Shown: positions 25,541 through 35,870 of the stretch, piece after piece
How positions within the stretch are numbered: the first letter of the stretch is position 1
How the letters are laid out: every line of letters begins with the position of its first letter
Assembly: GCF_000316515.1 (NCBI RefSeq)
Contig: NC_019675.1
Span: 2,567,964 to 2,631,963 of the forward strand
Length of the DNA: 64,000 nucleotides
Direction of reading: 5' to 3'
Origin: Cyanobium gracile PCC 6307
GTDB lineage: Bacteria > Cyanobacteriota > Cyanobacteriia > PCC-6307 > Cyanobiaceae
Translations under genes and position numbers: made by a program
Notes under the pieces: model-generated
Database searches by the model: none
What the model was told of the DNA's origin: nothing
What the model saw: only the letters and a program-made list of their open reading frames with translations

Positions 25541-25736
25541 TCAGTTCATGCTGACCAGCCGTTCAATGCCTAGGAGTTTCCTGGCCTTAAAGCCAAGACC
25601 AGAAGAAAGTGCGACTGGTGTGAGCCATACCTTGCAGGAGTCCCAATCTCGGTCAACGTGAATGTGGGGAGGTTCATTTGGCTCGTGACTGTAGAACTAG
25701 AATCCTGTACGGGCCTCTTCTGAGGATTGTCGGCAT
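25541..25736 (-). pseudogene. DUF4160 gene with a single-base frameshift
   Basis: The ATG at 25736 opens MPTILRRGPYRI, a standard DUF4160 start. The expected next residues are in a different frame: FYSHEPNEPPHIHVDRDWDS, then CKVWLTPVALSSGLGFKAR and KLLGIERLVSMN to the stop at 25541. The hallmark PPHIHV is intact. One extra base near 25697-25702, in the codons after GPYRI, breaks the frame; the original frame stops after about 20 codons. The partner DUF2442 gene downstream is intact. I saw no slippery heptamer to support programmed frameshifting. Confidence 0.75.
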
Positions 25737-25832
25737 CCCAGATGGTCACCGCCAGATCAATGCTAGCCACCGCGGCCTTTCTGTAAAGCTAACGCTCAAG
25801 ATCACCTGCCCGCAAGCATCGCATTGGTATAA

Positions 25833-26492
25833 CTACTGAGACATCGGTGGCGGGTCAGGTGGATCTTGTTGTTGGGCTTCGCACGAATCGCAAGTCAATA
25901 AGAATTTAGACAGCTGGCCCTGAGGATCACTAACAATCACGTTGCGGGCCCGATCAAGAAGATCAAGTAGAATCCCAATCGAATCAAGCTTTTCAATTAT
26001 TCTTTTTTGCTGCTCATCCAAGTACTCAATTAGCATTCTATAGCTATCAACTGATGTACTATCTAGCTCGGCCAGCCTGTGATGTATCAAGTTATTGCGA
26101 TCTTTTACAAGTTCTAGCAGGGATTCTCGGAACTTCCGGGAGCCCTTGTCATCTCCGACTGAAAAGGAAAGTGAAATGTGAATGTCGTCTAGGTTCTCGG
26201 GAATGTCTTCCAGATTATCGTGTCCCTTTTCCAGTGAACTAACAATTTGCATCGTAAGATTCCCAAGGGTCTTCCTGTGATTCTCTCGAATTCTGCGTCG
26301 CTTCTTTCTCTTTAGGTCCTTAGGAGAACCAGATATACACAACGAGAGTAAGATCTTGAGGCCAGACTCGAGTCTTGCAAAGTTGACAACATTGCGACCA
26401 ACCTTACGCAGTGCCTCGGAACGTATAGTCTCAATTTCAATCCTACCAGATTGGGCTGACTCATCTTGTTGCATTACTCCAATGCCCAACAT
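25833..26492 (-). CDS. HEPN-like helical protein of unknown function
   Basis: A 219-residue, mainly helical protein with clearly lower GC than its neighbours. Residues about 35-50 (VGRNVVNFARLESGLKILL) and about 140-150 (VKDRNNLIHHRLAEL) are notable. The second matches the RN-x(3)-H pattern of HEPN-domain nucleases (R-N-N-L-I-H). A basic stretch, KDLKRKKRRRIRENHRK, lies between. The C-terminus ends in a Pro/Gln-rich tail after TCDSC. It stands alone beside the DUF4160/DUF2442 pair, which fits an accessory or defence-type cargo region. An internal Met at residue 7 is an alternative start. The assignment rests on motif and fold pattern only. Confidence 0.5.
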   Translation of the reverse strand: MLGIGVMQQDESAQSGRIEIETIRSEALRKVGRNVVNFARLESGLKILLSLCISGSPKDLKRKKRRRIRENHRKTLGNLTMQIVSSLEKGHDNLEDIPENLDDIHISLSFSVGDDKGSRKFRESLLELVKDRNNLIHHRLAELDSTSVDSYRMLIEYLDEQQKRIIEKLDSIGILLDLLDRARNVIVSDPQGQLSKFLLTCDSCEAQQQDPPDPPPMSQ

Positions 26493-26851
26493 GGATAAGC
26501 TGTCAATAGAAATGACATTATGGATGAGTGTATGGCTGTGGGTCTCTTCACTACACTGACGTTAATGCAAGGCAATGTTGGATTCAAGTGACAATGTAAT
26601 CAGTCAACCACCGTAAGCCCAACGCTTATTGGATGGTTTCCGTGAACCACGGCCGAGCTGCGCTTCCCTTCCGAGAACCACCACGAGTCTTCGGGTGGGT
26701 GTCGGTTGACCATCTCCGCAGGGCAGTGTGTTTCACATCGGGTTGTCCACTATGACCAAGTGGTTCTCGGACCGGTGAACCACTTGTTCACTCTGATCCA
26801 TCCGTCCGGTTCGGGTGCCGCTGGCAGGCCGAACCATCGTGGATCAAGCCG
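26493..26851. other. Intergenic stretch with repeated GAACCAC words
   Basis: About 360 bp between the HEPN-like gene and the dehydrogenase gene. No protein-coding frame is convincing. GAACCAC or its complement occurs several times, including in the stem-loop at 26757-26786. The first part is AT-rich and may hold the promoter of the HEPN-like gene; the GC rises again towards 26850, marking the right edge of the lower-GC region. Confidence 0.45.
26757..26786. repeat. Perfect 10-bp inverted repeat
   Basis: CAAGTGGTTC (26757-26766) and GAACCACTTG (26777-26786) are exact reverse complements around a 10-nt spacer. It is about 65 bp past the leftward end of the dehydrogenase gene and may be its terminator, but no U-tract follows on either strand. 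It lies at the right boundary of the low-GC stretch. Confidence 0.6.
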
Positions 26852-27709
26852 CTACATCCCCGCCGTCAGCCTGTGCAGCGCGCTGTAGTCCAGTTCATCC
26901 AGCCCCGCATCCGTCGCCCTCTCCAGCAGCGCCGCCAGCCCATCAAGTCCCTCCGTCTCCAGCCCCAGCCCGCGCGCCGTTTGCAGGAACAGCAGCAGGT
27001 CTTTGCGCAGGTGGCCGGTGGGGAAGTTGGGGTTGGCGTAGTCGTCGGCCAGTTCCTTGGCCAGCTTCTTGTCGAAGGTGGGGGCGTACAAGGCGCTGGC
27101 GTGCAGGATCGCCATGAAGGCCTCCACGTCCACCCCGGCCCGCTGCACCAGATGCAGGCTCAGGCTGAAGCTGTGGGTGAGGCTGGCGATCAGCTGATTG
27201 AGGGCCAGCTTGGTGCTGAGCGCCGCCCCCACCGGGCCCAGCAGCCGCGGTTCAGCGCCCAGGGCCGCCAGCACCGGCCGGGCCCGCTCCAGGGCCGCCG
27301 CGTTGCCGCCCACCATCAGTTGCAGCGTGCCGGCCAGGGCCTCCGGCCGGCTGCCCAGCACCGGCACCTCCAGCAGTTCGGCGCCCCGCTCCGCCAGCGC
27401 GGCGACCAGCTCCCAGCTCTCCTGCGGCGCGATCGTGGCCACCTGCAGCACCAGCCGGCCCGCCAGTGCCACACCGGCCTGCTCCAGCAGCACGGCCCGC
27501 GTGGTGGGGCCGTCGCTCAGCACCGTGATCACCACGTCTGAGGCGGCCACGGCCTCGGCCGGCGTGGCGGCCAGCGTCGCGCCCAGGGCCTGTAGCGGCG
27601 CGCAGCGCTGCGGGTGGCGGTTCCAGACCGTGAGCCGGTGCCCGCTGGCCAGCAGCCGCTCGCCGATGGCCGCCCCCAGCAGGCCGGTGCCCAGCAGGCT
27701 GATCTCCAT
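26852..27709 (-). CDS. NAD(P)-dependent oxidoreductase, 3-hydroxyisobutyrate dehydrogenase family
   Basis: A 285-residue protein. The N-terminal Rossmann domain opens with ISLLGTGLLGAAIGERLL (GxGxxG) and includes NRHPQRCAPL for cofactor choice and VVITVLSDGPTT. The second domain begins LEVPVLGSRPEALAGTLQLMVGG. The catalytic lysine is expected in ALSTKLALNQLI, followed by the helical NAD_binding_11 part with FPTGHLRKDL. The family reduces or oxidises beta-hydroxyacids such as 3-hydroxyisobutyrate, tartronate semialdehyde or succinic semialdehyde; the substrate is not clear here. It lies 27 bp after the jacalin-tailed gene on the same strand. Confidence 0.88.
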   Translation of the reverse strand: MEISLLGTGLLGAAIGERLLASGHRLTVWNRHPQRCAPLQALGATLAATPAEAVAASDVVITVLSDGPTTRAVLLEQAGVALAGRLVLQVATIAPQESWELVAALAERGAELLEVPVLGSRPEALAGTLQLMVGGNAAALERARPVLAALGAEPRLLGPVGAALSTKLALNQLIASLTHSFSLSLHLVQRAGVDVEAFMAILHASALYAPTFDKKLAKELADDYANPNFPTGHLRKDLLLFLQTARGLGLETEGLDGLAALLERATDAGLDELDYSALHRLTAGM

Positions 27710-27736
27710 CGGCGCGGCCCATCGGGGCCCGTCAAC

Positions 27737-29287
27737 CTAACGGGGCTCTGACCCCGCCCCGTCCTCCTCCAGCGGCTGCCAGATCAGGGGCCCGAAGCGT
27801 GCCACCGCGGCCCGCAGGCCATCCAGTTCGCGGCCGCTGCGGCCGCTGAAGCCCAGCACCACCGCGTCCTCGGGCACCGTCCAGTCGACCGGGCGGTCGC
27901 CGGCATCGCCGCCGCCGCCGATGCGCTGGCCGTCGCTGCTGCTGAGGAACAGCCGGTCGACGCGGGTGCCACTGAGGCCTTCGATACGCCGGATCGTCAC
28001 GCCCTCCGGCAGCTGCAGGACGCCCCGGTCGCCGCCGCCGCCGCCGCCATGGAGCTCCGGCTCGAGGGGATCGCCCTCGCCTGCATAGCGCAGCCGGATC
28101 TGATCCACCCGCGAGCCGGTGCGCAGGCCCACCTCCACCAGCCGCTGCCGCCGGCGGATCGCGTCGGCCCTCCCGGGGAAGGCGAAGGGGGCGCCGCCGT
28201 TGCCCCCCATCGGCAGCTCCTCGGTCAGGGTCACGTTCAGTTCGGGGCTGCCCGCCGCCAGGGATGGCAGCGCCGGGGCCTCCAGGGGGGTAGCGGCGGC
28301 GTCCCTGTAGGCGGCCCGGCAGGCGTCGATGGCGCGGCGATCGACGGCGGCGGCGGCGCGCCGGTCGGCCAGCAGCGGGTCCGGCGGCACGCCGTAGAGC
28401 CGGTACGTTTCCGCCACCCAGTCCATCTGGCGGATCAGTCCCACCACCTGCTCGCGACGCTCCAGCAGGCCGGCACCCGAGGCGTCGCCACTGAACAGCC
28501 GCCGGTTGGCGGCCACCGGCTCGAAGGCGGCGCCGATGGCCGGCACCGTCTCGTAGCCCCGGGTCCGCACCCCGATCAGCGCCGGCTGATCCAGCGGCAG
28601 GCGGGCGAAGTCGTGGGCGAAGGGGATCAGGGAGGCGGCGTCGGCCGGCGGCTGGGCCCTGGTGCCGATCACCTGCATCCGGAAGCCGAGGTTCACGGAG
28701 GCGCTGCGGGCGACCGCCGTCACGGTCTCCACCACGGTGGGGTTGAGGCTCAGGCCGCCGAGGCCCAGCTCGGCGCCGATTTGCCGCTCCACCAGCCGGG
28801 CCTGCTCCCGCGACTGGGCGTAGAAGGTGAACACCCCATGGCACTCGCCGCCCACCTCCGCCGCCGCCACGAAGCCATCGCCGTGCAGGGCCACGAAGGC
28901 CTCGAGCTCGGCGGCGCCGGCCGGCACCGCCACCCCCTCCAGCGGCCGGGTCTGGCCCGCCTCCAGCGCCACGCTCACCTGGCGGGCCCAGACCACCAGC
29001 GACAGGCTGAAGGCGGTGGTCTTCAGGGAGTCGCGGAACGACCGCTTGGCCCCCAGCAGGCTCAGGGGTCCCAGGCCGACCCCCAGGGAGGTGTCGTTGT
29101 GCAGAGAACGCACCAGCTCCTCGCTGCTGCGGCAGAGCTGCCAGCCCACCGTGCTGCCGCCGCCCGCCGCCAGCAACGTGCCGCCCACGGCCGCCTCGAT
29201 GGGCTCGCCGGAGTCGGCGACGCTGTGGCGCCCCCGGAACAGGGCCCCCCGGGCGACCTGCTGCGCCAGCTCCGACGGGTCAGCCAT
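27737..29287 (-). CDS. Large protein with C-terminal jacalin-like lectin domain, possible pore-forming fold
   Basis: From the ATG at 29287, 516 residues. The last ~85 residues form a jacalin-type beta-prism lectin repeat (GVTIRRIEGLSGTRVDRLFL, then VLGFSGRSGRELDGLRAA). The first 250 residues are beta-rich with alternating polar/hydrophobic strands (DSLKTTAFSLSLVVWARQV) and recall MACPF-like or other pore-forming proteins, but no diagnostic motif is certain. A Gly-rich linker (HGGGGGGD) precedes the lectin part. No signal peptide is visible. It may bind glycans at a cell surface. It is divergent from the TVP38 gene (51 bp apart). Confidence 0.7.
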   Translation of the reverse strand: MADPSELAQQVARGALFRGRHSVADSGEPIEAAVGGTLLAAGGGSTVGWQLCRSSEELVRSLHNDTSLGVGLGPLSLLGAKRSFRDSLKTTAFSLSLVVWARQVSVALEAGQTRPLEGVAVPAGAAELEAFVALHGDGFVAAAEVGGECHGVFTFYAQSREQARLVERQIGAELGLGGLSLNPTVVETVTAVARSASVNLGFRMQVIGTRAQPPADAASLIPFAHDFARLPLDQPALIGVRTRGYETVPAIGAAFEPVAANRRLFSGDASGAGLLERREQVVGLIRQMDWVAETYRLYGVPPDPLLADRRAAAAVDRRAIDACRAAYRDAAATPLEAPALPSLAAGSPELNVTLTEELPMGGNGGAPFAFPGRADAIRRRQRLVEVGLRTGSRVDQIRLRYAGEGDPLEPELHGGGGGGDRGVLQLPEGVTIRRIEGLSGTRVDRLFLSSSDGQRIGGGGDAGDRPVDWTVPEDAVVLGFSGRSGRELDGLRAAVARFGPLIWQPLEEDGAGSEPR

Positions 29288-29338
29288 GGCGACACAGTCA
29301 GCAGACCCAAGCGTAGGCAGGGTCGATACGGTGACCTG

Positions 29339-30025
29339 ATGGACCCGCTCTGGCTGTCGGATCACCTGCTGCCCTGGCTCCGATCCCCGATGGGGGCCGT
29401 GGCCTTCGTGCCCCTGTACGCGCTCTGGGTCACCCTGCTGCTGCCGGGGGTCTGGGCCTCGATGCTGGCCGGGGTGCTCTACGGCCCCGTGGGGGGCAGC
29501 GTGCTGGTGTTCGCCGGGGCCTGCCTGGGGGCCCAGGCGGTGTTCCTGTTGGGCCGCAGCCGCTGGCGGGGCTGGGCCCGCCGCCGTCTGGCCGGAGCGC
29601 CGCGGCTGCAGGCGGTGGAGCGGGCGGTGTGCCGCCAGGGTCTGGTGCTGGTGCTGCTCACCCGCCTGTCGCCGGCCTTTCCCTTCAGCCTGCTGAACCT
29701 GGCCTACGGCCTCAGCGAGGTGAGCCAGCGGGACTACGCGATCGGCCTGATCGGCATCCTCCCCGGCACCGTGCTGTTCTGCGCCCTGGGGGCGGCGGCC
29801 GGGGATCCGCGCCGCTTTTCGGCGCTGCTGGCCGGCCCGGCCGATGGGGTCACCTGGGCCCTGCGGCTGGTGGGGGTGGCGGCCACCCTGGCGGCGGTGC
29901 TGCTGGTGGGCCGCCAGGTGCGTCTGGCCCTGGAGGAACGCGGGGTAGCCTCCCACGTTGCGATGCAGGCCAGCGATGGTGACGGCCGAGACTCCCCCAC
30001 GCCCCACCACCGGCGCCTGCCCTAA
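29339..30025 (+). CDS. TVP38/TMEM64 (DedA-superfamily) membrane protein
   Basis: A 228-residue protein with five or six transmembrane segments. The core SNARE-associated/VTT motif is visible as GVLYGPVGGSVLVFAGACLGAQAVF, then LLTRLSPAFPFSLLNLAYGL and IGILPGTVLFCALGAAAG. Family members act in phospholipid scrambling and membrane homeostasis. Its end overlaps the next gene (methyltransferase, start 29976) by 50 bp in another frame, so the two are likely co-expressed. The ATG at 29339 follows a purine-rich stretch; longer frames upstream run through the jacalin gene's antisense. Confidence 0.88.
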   Translation: MDPLWLSDHLLPWLRSPMGAVAFVPLYALWVTLLLPGVWASMLAGVLYGPVGGSVLVFAGACLGAQAVFLLGRSRWRGWARRRLAGAPRLQAVERAVCRQGLVLVLLTRLSPAFPFSLLNLAYGLSEVSQRDYAIGLIGILPGTVLFCALGAAAGDPRRFSALLAGPADGVTWALRLVGVAATLAAVLLVGRQVRLALEERGVASHVAMQASDGDGRDSPTPHHRRLP

Positions 30026-30875
30026 CTGCGGCGGCGAACGCCTCACCCCGGTGCGGCGGGTGCGGGTGAGCAAGGCCCGGGTGGCGGCTGACCTCGCCCA
30101 CTGCACCAGCTGCGACTTCCTCTTCCTGGCCGATCCCACCTGGCTGGATGTGGCCTATGAGGAGTCCTTCTACGGCGACACGGGCTATGTCGACCGCAAC
30201 CTGCACGCCTCGCGTCTGCTGCGGCTGCTGCTGGTGATCGGCCGGCTGGGCCGCTTCGGTGCCAGCGAGCCGGGTTGCGACCTGGGTACCGGCCTGGGCA
30301 TGCTGCCGCGGCTGCTGCGCGACCACGGCTTCGATTTCCACGGCACCGACGCCTATGCGGCCATGGAGCTGATCCGCCCCTTCTGCGGCCCCCCCGGCGA
30401 TGGGGCGATCGGCTGCAAGACCGCCTTTGAGGTGATCGAGCATGTGCCCTGCACCCCCGAATTCCTGCGCCGTGAGGTGGGGGCCACACCCCTGTTCGTC
30501 TTCTCCACCCTGATGCGCCCGGTGGGGGAGATCCCCGGGCCGGACTGGTGGTATTACGCCTTCGGCAACGGCCAGCACATCAGCTTCCACAGCCGCCGCA
30601 GCTTCGAAGTGGCCATGGGGCGGGCGGGGATGGATCCGGCCTGGCTGGTCTGCATCGACGGCCCCGTGCACGCCCGGGCCCTGCATCTGATCGCCCCTTC
30701 GGCCCGCTGGCGGCGGGCCTTCCGGGTGGCTGGCGCTCTGGTGAACCGGGGCCTCGACGGCCTGCTGCTGCCGTGGCTGGAGCCCCTGGTGGGGTTGCGG
30801 CCGCGCATCATCCCGGACCACTACGTGGCCATGGAGCGGCTCAGATCTGCCGCAGAGCGTCCGCCTTGTCCTTGA
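29976..30875 (+). CDS. Zinc-ribbon class I SAM-dependent methyltransferase
   Basis: A 299-residue protein. Residues 15-46 hold a zinc ribbon (CPNC ... CTSC). A class I methyltransferase domain follows with motif I CDLGTGLGMLPRLL, an acidic motif II (FHGTDAY) and FEVIEHVP at motif IV. WWYYAFGNGQHISFHSRRSF is typical of Methyltransf_23 proteins that modify sugars or lipid-linked glycans. It overlaps the TVP38 gene by 50 bp upstream and the HlyD gene by 35 bp tail to tail. The neighbouring polysaccharide genes make a sugar-related substrate plausible, but that is inference. Confidence 0.82.
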   Translation: MVTAETPPRPTTGACPNCGGERLTPVRRVRVSKARVAADLAHCTSCDFLFLADPTWLDVAYEESFYGDTGYVDRNLHASRLLRLLLVIGRLGRFGASEPGCDLGTGLGMLPRLLRDHGFDFHGTDAYAAMELIRPFCGPPGDGAIGCKTAFEVIEHVPCTPEFLRREVGATPLFVFSTLMRPVGEIPGPDWWYYAFGNGQHISFHSRRSFEVAMGRAGMDPAWLVCIDGPVHARALHLIAPSARWRRAFRVAGALVNRGLDGLLLPWLEPLVGLRPRIIPDHYVAMERLRSAAERPPCP

Positions 30876-32009
30876 AGTCGCTGAGCAGCAACTGCAGGTA
30901 GGTCACCTTGCGCAGCTTGACGTTGGCGGTGAGGGACATGCCCACCTGCAGCGGCAGCACCTTGCCGCTCTTGAGCTTCAGCTGCTGGGAATTGAGCCGG
31001 ATGTCCACCGGAAAGCGGTAGAAGTTGTTCATCTGATCCGGCGGCAGGGCATCGGAGCCGATCCGCCGCACGGTGCCCTGCAGCACGCCGAAATCGGTGG
31101 CCGGGAACGAATCGATACTGATGTCGGCGGCCTTGCCCACCGAGACGAAACCGATCTCCCGGCTGGGCACCTCCACCCGCGCCTCCAGCTTGTCGAAGGG
31201 CACCACCTTCATCACCGGTTCGCTGGTCTGGGCGACGAAGCCACGGGAGCGGGGCTTGAGCTCGAACACCACCCCCGCCTCGGGGGCCGTGATCGCCTGG
31301 TAGCGGATGTTGACGTTGAGCTCGGTGAGCTTGCTGCGCAGATCGGCCAGCTCGCTCTGGATCTCGCGGACGCCCTGCTGCAGGATCGCCTGCTGGCGCA
31401 GCCGGTCGACCCGGGTTTCCTCCAGCTTGCCCTGCACCTCCTGCACCTTGTTGCGCTGGGAGAGGTACTGGAGTTCGGCGGTGGCGCCCTCCTTGTTGAG
31501 GGTCTCGAGGCGGCCGAGGACGTCCTTCTCCAGGATCAGGCTCTGGCGCAGCACCCGCTGCTCGGTGTCGTTGAACTGCAGGTAGCGGTCGAGCTCCACC
31601 TGCTTGAGCCGCAGCTGCTGCTCTTTGTACCGGATCGTCTGCAGAAGGCTGCGGCGGCGGTCGAGGGTGGCCTCGGTGTCGAGACGCAGCAGCACCTGGC
31701 CCTTCTCCACCCGCTCGCCCTCCTTCACCATCACCTCGTCCACCACGCCGCCGACCGGCATCTGGATGTCCTTGACCACCCCCAGGGGTTCGAGCTTGCC
31801 CGGGGCGGTGACGATCTCCTCGGTCTGGGCGAACGCCAGCCAGCCGAGGCCGAACAGGGTGACCCCCATCAGGGTCCAGGTGATCGAGCGGGCCCAGAAG
31901 CGGGACTGCTGCAGCACCACGTCGTCGCTGTCGGTGTGGATGCTGCGCTCGAGGCCGTTCTGGGCGCGGCGCAGGAGGCCGGCCGGGGTGGGCAGGGGGG
32001 GACGTGCCA

Positions 32010-32010
<1 letters not shown>
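30841..32010 (-). CDS. HlyD-family membrane fusion protein of a type I secretion system
   Basis: A 389-residue periplasmic adaptor. The N-terminal cytoplasmic segment is followed by one transmembrane helix (about residues 45-65, SITWTLMGVTLFGLGWLAF). A lipoyl half-motif (GGVVDEVMVKEGERVEKGQVLLRLD), a long coiled-coil hairpin (about 110-230), the second lipoyl half and a beta-barrel (GKVLPLQVGMSLTANVKLRKVT) come next. It links an inner-membrane ABC exporter to a TolC-type outer-membrane channel. Its ATG overlaps the ABC gene stop (TGA at 32010-32012). No tolC-like gene is in the window. The Synechocystis Sll1181 protein is the best known comparison. Confidence 0.9.
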
Positions 32011-34975
<2,965 letters not shown>

Positions 34976-34979
<4 letters not shown>

Positions 34980-35806
34980 CGCCCCTGCCCCGGACACAGC
35001 TGCAGGGCCACCTCCTGATCCACCCACTCGTCGAACAGCTCCCGCGCCATCCGCCTCTGCATGGTGTCGTCGAAGCTGGCGGAGCGCAGCGTCTCCAGCC
35101 GCACCACCAGCCACCAGCGGTCGATGCGCAAGGGTGGGTGCAGCTGGCCCGGGCGGCTGGTGCGCAGCAGTTCGGCCAGGGAGGGATGGGCCTGCAGCAG
35201 CGGCACCGGACCCACCACCCCCCGAGTGGAGCGCTCGGGCCCCTTGGCGTAGGTGGCCGCCAGTTCGGCGAAATCGGCTTCCCCCTCGGCGATGCGCAGG
35301 TAGAGCTCCCGGGCCAGGGCCCCGTCCTCCACCCGGAGCAGGCTGTAGATCACCTGGTCGAGCTGGTTCTTGCGCGACAGATAACGCTGCTCGGCCCGGT
35401 GCAGGAAATGCTCCTGGCAGTGGCGCTCGATCCTGGCCGGCAGCTCCGCCTGCCAGAGCACATCGGCCTCCGACAGCTCATGGCGCTGCAGGTGGGCCCG
35501 CAGGTCGTCGGCGGAGCGGATGCCGTGGCTGGCCCCCCACTCCTGCTGGGCCTTCTGCCGCTCCTCCTCCGTCAGGGTCACCGCGGCCACCGCCGTGGCG
35601 ATCACCGACTGTCGCAGCAGGGGTAACAGCAGCTGGTGGCGGGCCAGCTGGCGGCGCAGCTCCCCGGGGATCTCGGGCAGCGGTTCCGCCGGCACCACCA
35701 GCGGTGGTCCGGAGGGTCGCGCGGGCGGATCGAGGCTGATGTCGTGGTCCAAGGAAAGGGCGACGGCCACAGGATCGGCATGCACGGGAGCATTCTGGGG
35801 GGCCAA
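34976..35806 (-). CDS. PpiC-type peptidyl-prolyl isomerase (SurA/parvulin-like)
   Basis: A 276-residue protein. The N-terminal half is helical (residues 45-150, including LRRQLARHQLLLPLLRQSV and YLSRKNQLDQVIYSLLRVE). A parvulin domain follows at about 160-260 (GEADFAELAATYAKGPERST, GVVGPVPLLQAHPSLAELL). There is no signal peptide, so it is probably cytoplasmic or delivered with the exporter. It overlaps the ABC transporter start by 4 bp (ATGA). Such isomerases are often encoded with type I secretion genes for large repetitive exoproteins. The start is TTG at 35806 or GTG at 35785. Confidence 0.85.
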
Positions 35807-35870
35807 CGTCGATTCGGCCGGTATCGGAGGCAGCGCGGCCGCTTCGCCCGGAGGCCGGGCGGCCGGGGAT

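Noticed and set aside
25690-25710. Programmed frameshift in DUF4160
   Set aside because: No slippery heptamer or downstream stem is visible; a single-base change is simpler.
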